A stretch of DNA of 64,000 nucleotides from positions 992,001 to 1,056,000 of the forward strand of contig NHZP01000005.1 of NCBI GenBank assembly GCA_003313425.1. The letters are read 5' to 3'. This document shows, piece by piece, positions 22,909 to 32,661 of this stretch. The notes beneath the pieces were generated by a model that saw only the letters and a list, made by a program, of their open reading frames with translations, was not told the DNA's origin and made no database searches. Numbering within the stretch: the first letter of the stretch is position 1; every line of letters starts with the position of its first letter. The translations under genes were made by a program, and so were the position numbers. This stretch comes from Pseudopyrenochaeta lycopersici (lineage: Eukaryota; Ascomycota; Dothideomycetes; Pleosporales; Pseudopyrenochaetaceae).

Positions 22909-24426
22909 CTACCTCTTGCTCTTCCAATAATCTAGAACGCCCTGAAGGACCTGTTTGATGATCGGCAAATCCCTGCTCACATCCGTCATCCAATTCGATA
23001 TCGCAAAGCGACACGCATGTCTTCCACCCCATGATGTCCCAGAAACGTAAACCTTCTTCGTTGCCTTGATCTCGTTGACGAGATGCTTGTTCAACTCTTC
23101 ATCTTTGGCTCGAAATAGTACGATAATGTATATACCATTCACAGTCTCATATTTTGACTCTGTGGTTTCTGGCAATAACTCGAATTCCTCACTTTCAATA
23201 ATGAACGTGGCAATACATCTCGACAGTTCGATTTGCCGCTCGAGCATCGACCGATATCCATTCTTTCCGTAAGCTACCAAGCTGGCATATACTGGAAGCG
23301 CTCTGAACCGCCTGGAGTTTTCCAAGCCCATATTCAGTGGACTCATGATGGCATTCTGGTGGTTTCCACTAGCTAAGTATGCCGCATTTGGATTTTGAAA
23401 TACACGTTCGGCAATGTTGCGGTGACGCGAAAGGAAGAAACCACAGTCGTAAGGTACGTTGAGAAGCTTGTGACCATCCCCTGTTATTGAGTCCGCAAGC
23501 TCAAGGCCTGCACATGCTTGGATGATCTTTTCGTACTTGGGATTCTCAAGCACGCGACCGAGAATGCCAAAGGCTCCATCGACATGCATCCACGCTCCAT
23601 GCATATCGCATAGTTTTCTGAGCTCCTGCATTTCGTCTGAAGCGGATGTGGCGAAGAGGCCTGTATTCACTTCTGACGCGGACACAGCAACGATGGATGC
23701 AGCACCAGGTTGTTCGAGCAACTTCTTCAGCATCTGCATATCAAACTTATGGGTTGCATCTGCTCTTCCAATACACTTTACGCTGGCTCTCCCCAGGCCT
23801 AATATACTCGCTGCCTTGCTGAGCGAGGAATGCGGGACAGTAGTCAAGATCTGGATTTCATCAATGCCTGCTCTTCGCATCGCTTCAACGATGCCGACTT
23901 CACCCACGCTATTCTCTGCGTCGGTGCGGTGCGCTGAAGCTTCTGCGATGATGTATTCGCGTCCGCATGCTAGACCCAGAACGTTCGAGGCGGTCGCCCC
24001 GGTGGTGAAGATCCGGTGTGGCCATTGCACAGGATCAAAGTCGAGCAGCTCGCACAAAAGAGACAGGGCTCTGTCCTCTACTTCCGTGGCTATAGTTTCG
24101 TCGGGAAGGTGTACTTGTACATTCTGATCGTAACTTGTCACTAGATTGTCTGCGAGAGCGGCGGCTTCGGTTACACCGCCAGTGACGAACCCATAGTAGT
24201 TTGGTGAGCGCGATGACGCATTGAAAGCTGGTGCTAGGTCGGAACGGAGGTGAGTGATTGTCTCTTGTAGTCCTCTGCCATTGGTAGGCAAATGTGAGAT
24301 CAGCTTTTCTCGAGCATGTGCTAATGCTGTTCCGGCTGGGAGGACTCCGGATGTTGGCAGGAAGGCATGAAGACCGGCGATTGTGGCGGAAAGTTCCTTA
24401 AATGTGCCTTCATTATGTACTTCCAT
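22909..24426 (-). CDS. PLP-dependent group II decarboxylase (aromatic/tyrosine decarboxylase-like)
   Basis: Intronless gene of 505 residues in the DOPA/tyrosine/glutamate decarboxylase family, which removes the alpha-carboxyl of an amino acid. Seen: N-terminal SPNYYGFVTGGVTEAAALAD, the phosphate-binding segment FTTGATASNVLGLACGRE, the PLP-pairing Asp in WMHVDGAFG, and the PLP-lysine motif ITGDGHKLLNVPYDCGFF. Length fits the family. The substrate cannot be read from sequence: aromatic amino acids are likely but unproven. It is convergent with SMC4 (169 bp gap) and divergent from RecQ across a 479-bp shared interval. Confidence 0.88.
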   Translation of the reverse strand: MEVHNEGTFKELSATIAGLHAFLPTSGVLPAGTALAHAREKLISHLPTNGRGLQETITHLRSDLAPAFNASSRSPNYYGFVTGGVTEAAALADNLVTSYDQNVQVHLPDETIATEVEDRALSLLCELLDFDPVQWPHRIFTTGATASNVLGLACGREYIIAEASAHRTDAENSVGEVGIVEAMRRAGIDEIQILTTVPHSSLSKAASILGLGRASVKCIGRADATHKFDMQMLKKLLEQPGAASIVAVSASEVNTGLFATSASDEMQELRKLCDMHGAWMHVDGAFGILGRVLENPKYEKIIQACAGLELADSITGDGHKLLNVPYDCGFFLSRHRNIAERVFQNPNAAYLASGNHQNAIMSPLNMGLENSRRFRALPVYASLVAYGKNGYRSMLERQIELSRCIATFIIESEEFELLPETTESKYETVNGIYIIVLFRAKDEELNKHLVNEIKATKKVYVSGTSWGGRHACRFAISNWMTDVSRDLPIIKQVLQGVLDYWKSKR

Positions 24427-24716
24427 TGAGCCTCTGCTGTTTGTATGACTCTGTTTTGGACGGGTACAGACTTTGAGGGGATTCAGGAAAAATGCACCAG
24501 AAAGACGGTGCTTCCAAAGGAGGGCCTAAGTATTATAGAGCTAGTGATAGGCCTGACTCCGCGCGAGTACAGTCCGGGCTTTTCCTATTTTGTGTGTACA
24601 AGTCAGTCAGTGCATCGAGAATCTGAATGCAGAAAAGTGAACGGTAGTGGCCTTGATTCTTCAACAGGGCCCGTTTGTAAAGGAATCTCTTATTTCTTAT
24701 AGAACGGAAAGAAGCG

Positions 24717-24728
24717 TCACGTCACGTG
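24717..24728. promoter_or_regulatory. overlapping CRE-like TCACGTCA and CACGTG box
   Basis: TCACGTCA at 24717-24724 overlaps CACGTG at 24723-24728 in the divergent interval between the decarboxylase and RecQ genes. Such sites bind bZIP or bHLH factors in fungi; use here is inferred. Confidence 0.35.
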
Positions 24729-24763
24729 CCTTGGCGATTTTGGTGCTGCGGGCCGAGAAACAA

Positions 24764-24862
24764 ACGCGTACAGGCACCTGAACAACACGACTAGTGGGCC
24801 CAAACGACGCCTTCGCCACCTCGACGCCCGTTAATCCGTAAACCCCACGCAAATGCACGCGT
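24764..24862. promoter_or_regulatory. two MCB (ACGCGT) boxes upstream of RecQ
   Basis: Perfect ACGCGT palindromes lie at 24764-24769 and 24857-24862, about 140 and 45-50 bp before the RecQ start codon. ACGCGT is the MBF/Mbp1-Swi6 element of G1/S-induced replication and repair genes in yeasts. The sites are seen; cell-cycle control of this gene is inferred. Confidence 0.45.
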
Positions 24863-24905
24863 AGATTATCGATGCGGACCCTCACGCTGATGATGCGACA
24901 CCCTC

Positions 24906-27900
24906 ATGCCTCAGAACAATCTTAGCAAGCATCTCAAATGGTTGGTTGCCGAGAAACCCTTCATTCCGCCTGCCACTTCGCCTGTTGTATACGATCCCGA
25001 GGCTCCTCCAACAAGCTCAGGAGTGCTTTCACAACAGCCGGAGTTTTTGGTTGATCACAGAGTAAACAATGAACTTACGCGTACCACTGCACCACAGCCT
25101 GCCCCACCTATCGCCAGGTCTGTCCCACCCAGCAGTCTACCTCGAACGAAAACGATCGATATACATAATCCAACGGGCAGGGAAGGAGCAAACTCGGACA
25201 TGGCAAGGCTGCGGGCTACTCCGGGGAGAGCAAAGCCAAGGCTCGTGTTAGCTGGGCTTCCGGCATATTCATCATCTTCGTCGGCTGCGATCAGAGACCA
25301 CGGGGACCAGAATGACGCAGAAGAATGTCACGCCGTCGGTAGGCCCATGTTGGTTGAAAGACCAGACGGATTCGCTGCGGTTAGGTGTGACTCTGGGCCA
25401 CTGATCTCACCCATCTTGGAACAGCCGATTGTGCGGACGCGGTGCACCCAGAATGTCGAATTGGAAGCAATTGACCTTACTGGTGACGATGAGGGTGTTT
25501 CTTCTCCAGTACCAAGTTGCACCAACAAAGGCAAGAAGCGAAAGAGCGAGGAGTCTGAACAAAATATTGGCCATAGCAAGTCTAGGAGATCAATTCGGAC
25601 GACTCCAGCACTTAGCCCAGATCTGGCAGAGCATGAGTTTCCTGATATTGACGACATGGTCATGGCTCCCGTCAGTCCCCCTCCACCGTATTCGACTGTT
25701 GCCGGGGCCAAGAGGGGTCAGGTGGACCATAATCGAGCCCTAGAGGAGGAACTCATTTGGAGTGGAACTACCAAGAAGGATGAACATCAATCCGGGACCG
25801 ATACAGACCCTGCTCCAACTCGATGCAATCGGAAACGTAAACCACTGAGCCGTGCTCCTTCTGAAACACCTGCTCCTGCTCCCAGGATAGAACAACAAGC
25901 TCGTAATCCCTCACCGAACGAGGAACAAAAAACCGAATATGGAGTCAAGCAGAAGAAGATGGAGCATTCGTGGTCTCCCGGCTCTAAAAGGCTTGGCCAT
26001 GCGGTGATGGATTCTGAGGACGAGGAAAATGACGCGTTTGACGACGTCGATACTGGCACACAATTCCGAACGAAGTCTTTATTGACCACGAACAGCAAAA
26101 CGTGGGGTATGGTGCCCATTCCAAAAAAGATTCAACAACACCCACAACCGCCAATCCGCTCTCCCGTCAAGATATTACGCAGCCCCAGCCCTTTCGAGAG
26201 AAAAAACGATTCCATGCCCACGCCAGCAACATCGCAATCTCCTCGAAAGCAGCCACCCTCCTTGAAAAATTATGAACCTACGCCTAAAGCAGTCACTGGA
26301 GACAAGTCATTTCCAACTACGTCAGAATTATCTAGGGAAAGGAAAGATGCTATTCGTGAAGCTATCGACACATTCTTGGTTTCTGAAGGCCGTCGTCTAC
26401 AGCAACATCTCAATGCTGCAAGCTCAGCATGGGACAATGCACGCGCAGCATTCCTTGCACATTTAGACGAATTTGGCGTACCTGATCCAAGCGAAAAGGA
26501 GAGTATGGAGCGCTCACGTTCGCGGAAAGATGCTATAGAACAGCTGATTCATTTGGATGTCAGGCACAGTAATCTCATTGCGCAACGACAGAGAGTCAAG
26601 AAGAAGATTGAGGACGATTTGGATATTGGACAATTTGACTCAGCCGACGGCGAAACTCTTAACAGGCTGTTCAAGTCTCTCGAAGATACTCGGATTCAGA
26701 TGTATTATCTGCTGGAAACTGCGGGCATAACACAGCAGATGAAGTCGGCACTCAAATTAAACTCTGCAGACGATTGCCATGTAGTCATTCACTCTACGCA
26801 GGCGAGCCCTGTGCAACAAAAGCCTCGATCCACGACAATTACACGATCCGATCATGTGCAGCAGACACAGTATGTTAAGCAGACCCAAGTCGCTAGACAG
26901 GAGGTCTGGACGCCAACCCGTCATTTACGTGTCGCCGAGGAGCAAGTCATTGCATCTTCACTGCCACCTTTGAAAACGGCTTCTCATGAACAGTTTGGCC
27001 AGGGTGCCCCAGATATGCAAGATTCAAAGCCACGAGAGCGACCGCATCGAGTACCGGAGACACCACAGCACCGTCGACCTCCCAATCGAACCGAGCCTGC
27101 TGCTCCCCTTGACTTCAATGGCCAAGGCTTGTCTCATACGTCCGATGAGCACCCCGAGCTGCATTATGAAGCAAACGGTGACTTATTCGGCGGCAATATG
27201 GGGCAGCTTAGTGGGAATTTTGGGATAGAGGACGATGATGATGATGAATTTGGCGCGGATTTTGGTGCGGACGATGACGATGATTTCCTCCATGAGATCA
27301 GTAACATCGAAAACCAAGCACCTGGGGGTTTCGACTGGAAAGGCGATAAGATCGGCAGTCAAATAAGTAATTCTCGGGCAGTCTTGCGGGTGGACACAAG
27401 TGGCAAAAGTCATCCACAACAACAGCAAGTATCACCCAAGAAGCCCCAACTCGACTTGCCAGGCAGAAATTTTCCAGGAATGAATTTTCCCTGGTCTCAA
27501 GATCTGAGAAATGCACTAATCCATCGATTTGGTCTTCGTGGATTCCGACCAGGCCAACTGGAGGCTATCAATACTACATTATCTGGACAGCATTGCTTCG
27601 TACTTATGCCGACTGGAGGTGGCAAGTCTCTTTGCTATCAGCTGCCATCGGTCATTGCTTCAGGGAAAACACGGGGAGTGACCATCGTGGTTTCTCCACT
27701 CCTGAGTCTGATGGAGGATCAAGTAGCAGCTTGTGAACAACGCTTTGGTATGCAAGCATTTCTAATCAACGGCGAGTCTACAGCCGCACAGAAGAACTTC
27801 ATCATGGACGGCCTACGGGAGCGAGATCCTCAAAAGTTCATTCAGATTCTCTATGTGACACCAGAGATGCTCAGCAAGAATCAGAGAATGATAAATGCCT

Positions 27901-30266
27901 TCCAACAACTACACTCACAAGGACACCTTGCCAGAATCGTTATCGACGAAGCACATTGTGTCAGTCAATGGGGTCACGACTTTCGACCAGATTACAAGGC
28001 ACTTGGCGATGTTGTGCGGCAATTCCCGGGAGTGCCAGTCATTGCCTTGACTGCAACTGCAACACAGCTCGTCCGCACCGATGTGGTCGCCAACCTCGGG
28101 ATTCAGGGCTGTCGACAGTTCTCACAGAGTTTTAATCGTCCCAATTTGTCCTACGAGGTCATGCCCAAGTCTAAAGGCATCGTTAGTAGCATAGCAGAGT
28201 TGATCAAAGAGAGATACACGAAAAAATCCGGGATCATTTACTGCTTATCCCGCAAAAGCTGCGAACAAGTAGCTCAGAAATTATCCGATCTGGGTATCCG
28301 TGCCCACCACTATCATGCTGGTATGGAGTCTGCTGAACGATCCGATGTTCAACGTAAATGGCAGAGCAACGATTATCACGTCATCGTGGCTACGATCGCC
28401 TTTGGTATGGGTATTGACAAAGCTGATGTGCGTTACGTCATCCATCACACCTTGCCGAAGAGCTTGGAAGGCTACTATCAGGAGACTGGTCGTGCCGGTC
28501 GTGATGGCAAGCGCTCAGAGTGCTATCTATACTACCAGTATGCGGATTCAAGAACGTTGCGGAAAATGATCGACGAAGGCGAGGGCAGCAGAGAGCAGAA
28601 GCAACGACTCCATGACATGCTTCGAACCGTTATCCAATACTGCGAGAATAAGGCTGATTGCCGACGTGCCCAAGTTCTTGGGTACTTCAGCGAATCTTTT
28701 GAACCTTCCAAGTGCAATGCAACATGTGACAACTGTCGCTCTGATGCCACGTTCATCACAAAAGACCTTACGAAGTATGCCGCCATGGCTATTAAGCTTG
28801 TGAGTAAAGTACACGAGGACAGCGTCACCATGCATCAATGCGTTGACGCATTTCGAGGCGCCAAGAATGCAAAGATCAGAAGCTTCGGTCTAGTAGAATA
28901 TGGATGGGGCTTTGGCAAAGACCTCGAACGAGGTGATAACGAACGAATATTCCAGTATTTGCTCGATGCAGGGGCATTCAGAGAAACGAGCAAAGTCAAC
29001 AAGGTTGGATTTGCCACAAATTACCTTCACCCTGCTTCAGCGAACAACGACTACGAAAGCAAGAGGAAACAATTGAAACTACAGGTTCGCTCATCTCCTC
29101 GAAAGGCGCGTGTTAAAGAGGCGGCAGTCAAAAAGTCGAAGAAGCAACAAACACAATTTCCATCAACGAATGTGTCATCTCCTGTCAGACCAACGAAAGG
29201 GCAGATTCGACGATTCACTTACCATGAGGATGACGAAGAAAATGATGATGATGATTATTTCGATGCTCCTCGACATACTATAAGCAGGAAGATAGCTCAT
29301 GGTTATCAAACCAGTGGCTATGTTGTGCCTATCGCAGATGATGCAGGCGAATTTGCACCTATACGGGTTTCCAAGTCGTCCAGGCCAATCATACCTCAAG
29401 CTCTTGGGTCTCCCATAACTGTAGACGAAAGGGTAGCTGGATTGACCGACACACAAAAGACTATATTAGAGGATTTTATGAATAGTGCAAGGCAAATGAG
29501 GAAAGACATTATGTCTGAGAAAGATCTTCGCCATGCGATCTTCACCGACACCGTCCTTCGAGAGATGGGTCTTGACCTGCCAAAGAATCTGGAGGAAATG
29601 CACGCTATCCCAGGTATTCGACCGCAGATGGTTGATCTTTACGGAAAGAAGTTTTTGCGCCTCGTGAATAACTCCAGGAGCTTCTACGGCAAACACGTAC
29701 CTATACGGCGAAATCAGTTGTCCCAGCTACCCCACGTTATACATGAAGTCTCGTCGGACGACGAAGAGGTTGACGATCAGAACCATAAACTCGTCGTTGA
29801 CTTGTGCAGCGAAGCGGAGGATGTTCCCGGCGCTGAGGAAATCGACAGCGACTATTCCTTCGACGACGAAGATGACGACCCCAAAGATGATGATGACGGT
29901 GCTGTACACACCAGCCACCACTTCACTCAGAACATGGATCCCCAGGTCGCTGAGTTCAACAGTCGATATACACAATTAGGAGGTGGGCCCGCAGCCTCAA
30001 CTCCGAGGCCTGCCAGACCACCCACTTCACGAGCTGGGTCGAAAGTACCAGGAGCTGGGTACAAGAAGAAGTCATATCGAAAGAAAGGATCCGGAGGCTT
30101 TGGTGTGAGATACAGTGGTGTCAAGAAGCGAACTACTAACCCTTCCGGAAATAGGGTGTCAGGAGGCTCAACAGCAGTGAAAAAAACCACTGGAGGAGGC
30201 AACAAGAAAGGAGGGAGACGTGCCGAGGGTGGAACATGGGGCTCGATTATGGCGATGCCTACCTAA
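24906..30266 (+). CDS. RecQ-family DNA helicase (Sgs1/BLM/QDE-3 type)
   Basis: Intronless gene of 1786 residues. Sgs1/BLM-type helicases unwind recombination and replication intermediates; Neurospora QDE-3 also acts in quelling. The first about 850 residues are a low-complexity, largely disordered extension starting MPQNNLSKHLKWLVAEKP and including an acidic patch (DDDDDEFGADFGADDDDD). The helicase core has motif 0 FGLRGFRPGQLEAI, Walker A MPTGGGKSLCYQLP (about 900), DEAH in VIDEAHCVSQWGHDFRP (about 1010), and motif VI QETGRAGRDG. The RecQ-Ct zinc ligands include CNATCDNC (about 1272). An HRDC domain occupies about 1510-1600, followed by a second acidic stretch and a Gly/Lys-rich basic tail. 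Two MCB boxes precede the start. Confidence 0.96.
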   Translation: MPQNNLSKHLKWLVAEKPFIPPATSPVVYDPEAPPTSSGVLSQQPEFLVDHRVNNELTRTTAPQPAPPIARSVPPSSLPRTKTIDIHNPTGREGANSDMARLRATPGRAKPRLVLAGLPAYSSSSSAAIRDHGDQNDAEECHAVGRPMLVERPDGFAAVRCDSGPLISPILEQPIVRTRCTQNVELEAIDLTGDDEGVSSPVPSCTNKGKKRKSEESEQNIGHSKSRRSIRTTPALSPDLAEHEFPDIDDMVMAPVSPPPPYSTVAGAKRGQVDHNRALEEELIWSGTTKKDEHQSGTDTDPAPTRCNRKRKPLSRAPSETPAPAPRIEQQARNPSPNEEQKTEYGVKQKKMEHSWSPGSKRLGHAVMDSEDEENDAFDDVDTGTQFRTKSLLTTNSKTWGMVPIPKKIQQHPQPPIRSPVKILRSPSPFERKNDSMPTPATSQSPRKQPPSLKNYEPTPKAVTGDKSFPTTSELSRERKDAIREAIDTFLVSEGRRLQQHLNAASSAWDNARAAFLAHLDEFGVPDPSEKESMERSRSRKDAIEQLIHLDVRHSNLIAQRQRVKKKIEDDLDIGQFDSADGETLNRLFKSLEDTRIQMYYLLETAGITQQMKSALKLNSADDCHVVIHSTQASPVQQKPRSTTITRSDHVQQTQYVKQTQVARQEVWTPTRHLRVAEEQVIASSLPPLKTASHEQFGQGAPDMQDSKPRERPHRVPETPQHRRPPNRTEPAAPLDFNGQGLSHTSDEHPELHYEANGDLFGGNMGQLSGNFGIEDDDDDEFGADFGADDDDDFLHEISNIENQAPGGFDWKGDKIGSQISNSRAVLRVDTSGKSHPQQQQVSPKKPQLDLPGRNFPGMNFPWSQDLRNALIHRFGLRGFRPGQLEAINTTLSGQHCFVLMPTGGGKSLCYQLPSVIASGKTRGVTIVVSPLLSLMEDQVAACEQRFGMQAFLINGESTAAQKNFIMDGLRERDPQKFIQILYVTPEMLSKNQRMINAFQQLHSQGHLARIVIDEAHCVSQWGHDFRPDYKALGDVVRQFPGVPVIALTATATQLVRTDVVANLGIQGCRQFSQSFNRPNLSYEVMPKSKGIVSSIAELIKERYTKKSGIIYCLSRKSCEQVAQKLSDLGIRAHHYHAGMESAERSDVQRKWQSNDYHVIVATIAFGMGIDKADVRYVIHHTLPKSLEGYYQETGRAGRDGKRSECYLYYQYADSRTLRKMIDEGEGSREQKQRLHDMLRTVIQYCENKADCRRAQVLGYFSESFEPSKCNATCDNCRSDATFITKDLTKYAAMAIKLVSKVHEDSVTMHQCVDAFRGAKNAKIRSFGLVEYGWGFGKDLERGDNERIFQYLLDAGAFRETSKVNKVGFATNYLHPASANNDYESKRKQLKLQVRSSPRKARVKEAAVKKSKKQQTQFPSTNVSSPVRPTKGQIRRFTYHEDDEENDDDDYFDAPRHTISRKIAHGYQTSGYVVPIADDAGEFAPIRVSKSSRPIIPQALGSPITVDERVAGLTDTQKTILEDFMNSARQMRKDIMSEKDLRHAIFTDTVLREMGLDLPKNLEEMHAIPGIRPQMVDLYGKKFLRLVNNSRSFYGKHVPIRRNQLSQLPHVIHEVSSDDEEVDDQNHKLVVDLCSEAEDVPGAEEIDSDYSFDDEDDDPKDDDDGAVHTSHHFTQNMDPQVAEFNSRYTQLGGGPAASTPRPARPPTSRAGSKVPGAGYKKKSYRKKGSGGFGVRYSGVKKRTTNPSGNRVSGGSTAVKKTTGGGNKKGGRRAEGGTWGSIMAMPT

Positions 30267-32128
30267 TGCACATAGGCTACAGTTTGCATAAGGAGATGCT
30301 GAATACCTAAAATCTAATTTCGCCCTTGTAGGTCGCCGCATAGGTTCGGTTGGTATCAGTATTTTGACAATACGTGTTGTAACCACGATCTTAAACGCTC
30401 ACGTCAACAAAAAGGCATGTAGATATCCAAAGTGTTTAGCAAAGAATATGTTACGGTATTGATGCATCTTTCTCTGCTTTGCACCTGGTCTTATCTTGAT
30501 TCACCTTCGCAATGATTACTCTTCGAAGCCTATCCTTGCCATATCTGTAAGTAAACCTGAATCATTGAGCAGGCATCTTATTCTCCCTGCTTTCGGCCTG
30601 AACACCAACTTCAACTCTATAATTTTATCTTCGCGTCGGAATTGCCTGGATTTTCTCGTCATGGCCACTGTCGAGAATGGTATGTGGGCCAATTTGTCTA
30701 CATTTCGCACAGTGATCTTACGTCGTCCTTCACTCGGCCCCAGCAATACCTTATGGGCAACGCCTGTGGAACTTTTTCTCGCACTATACTGTGCCAATGG
30801 AATTCTAATCACTTCTATATTCATTATTGTTTTCACTACCGGGAGACAGATGGAAGAGACTGTTTTGGAAGTTGTCCAAACAGGAATGATCCACCATTGC
30901 TCTAGACTGTCGGACAGAATTCACAGTACCTATGATTAACCAAACACAACTTTGAACCTTATGAAAGAGCTATTTGGCGACAACCTTGACTTGCAAACTT
31001 CGTCCGCTGGGTATGTTCTTTAGTGACCTCATAGCATACTTTACTGTTTCAAGGGTGGTCTTACTAATTGCTGTTTCGATACGTGATATCCAACCTTGAC
31101 GACTTCAACCTTCCCGGAGTAATGAGGAAGGCAGGCTGCTACAACAGAAACCAACAGAGAAGACTGTGGCGGCATACAATAAGCACACTATCAGCATGGG
31201 ACGTGGGAACGACTATTTATGAATACGGACAATGTCTGAGTACTTTAGCCTTATTTGGCCGACTTCGCGAAAGGCTAGATGGTAACTACAAAGCGTGTCC
31301 TGATATAGCCTTCCTAGGGTGACTATAAATCACTTGTTGCAGGATTCCCATTTCTCACTCAGAGGGATGAAAATTGCTAGCCTCTTTTCTACCAAACATG
31401 TCACAGATTGTCAAGATTGATCTCTCGTTATCATCTGCCGGCACTGGGAACAGGCTGTTGAGCCCCGGTTATGCTTGATGGAACTACCGGTATTGATTCC
31501 GATGATAGAGACTTAGGACAGTGCATATATGGATACAGATTTCCATTTCGCAAAGCGGATGTCTTGGGGTCCTCATCGCAACTCGAAAGTCTACTTGTAA
31601 CTATGAGCAAGAGAATTTACGTATTTTCGGAAGGCTTAAGGCGGGTAAGCCGAACCAAATCGCTGGTTGGGCTTGAAGTAAGATACTTCTGATAGTCTCC
31701 TAGACTTGGAGCGGTTCGAATTACGCTCATATAGTAACGTCCTCGTTGCGAGGTGCATCATCGGCGGGTCTTACCTTCCCGTTCTTCATCTGAAAGTGAC
31801 CCACTCTTTTCGCTTCCTATCTTAGTCTCCAATAGGCAATTCTCGCCGCAGCCTCTAATATTTCCTGTACGGTCTGTCAAACATTGTCAGCACAATTGGA
31901 TGTTTCACAACTGGGTAAGTGCATGGCCCGGGACGATGCGTCTTTTATTCTGGGGAACCTGGGGCCGTGCTGACTTGACTGCAGACACGCGTGGGGTCTC
32001 CAGGTTGGTTTTCCGGCCATCACAGCCTCTAGTGTAAAATTGTGACGTTATGATGATCCTGGGCAGCGTTATATGGATATGTACATGCAGACGCGCGTGT
32101 CCAAAATGACATTGTAGAAAAGACATTG
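30267..32128. other. 1.9-kb region without a supported gene
   Basis: Several short open frames (for example plus 30496-30939, 31068-31322 and 31753-32037) show no family resemblance and cannot be joined into a convincing gene. The stretch between 30500 and 31320 is open in several frames and may be a decayed gene, but no identity can be given. Confidence 0.35.
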
Positions 32129-32661
32129 TCAACATTGGAGAGCAATACTAGACGTCCCAAAATTCACTGGTAATAGTTTAAGAGTATCGAGATGAATGTG
32201 CAAAAACCATCTCGGCAAGTCTCGGACAAAGGCCCACAGAAACCTCCAGCAAGTCTTCATCATTTCCTCAGGAAGGATCCGTGCACCTTTGGCACACAAC
32301 ATTCGAGCATCTCTTGCATGCTCAGGCCCAACAAATTCAACGTATGGTCCAAAGCTTACTCTCTCCCCTGTGCCAACCCTGATAGCCGCTCGCCGCAAGT
32401 TTCCCTACACATGCATTGAGCAAAACGGTCATCCAAGTATTAGACGCATAATTAGTGACGAATAATACGCTAATGTGACAACCCTTGGTGCTCCACTGAT
32501 CAGGGACCCATTGTCGGAGTCGAAGTTTTCTGGAAGTATAAGTAAGGCTTGATCGCCCTCGTCGTCCACGATTTTCATCCGCCAGCTGTCTGGACGAGCA
32601 TCAGCCAACAACTCATCGATTGCACGGTAGTCATGTCGATAGATACGTTGGAAAAAGCGGA
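32129..32661 (-). pseudogene. possible 3' gene fragment antisense to the sugar-transporter start
   Basis: Two minus-strand segments (32661-32483 and 32404-32129) join across a putative 78-nt GT-AG intron in phase 0 to about 150 codons ending in a stop. The sequence is protein-like: RFFQRIYRHDYRAIDELLAD, then DSWRMKIVDDEGDQALLILP, then EFVGPEHARDARMLCAKGAR. The frame closes just upstream (TGA at about 32665), with an AG acceptor at the closing point, and the 5' end overlaps exon 1 of the transporter. No family was recognised. It may be the tail of a truncated gene, a real overlapping gene, or chance. Confidence 0.25.

Noticed and set aside
31705..31725. GGTTCGAATTA as part of a tRNA T-arm
   Set aside because: A hairpin GAGCG/CGCTC surrounds it, but the loop is too long and no A box or acceptor stem is nearby.
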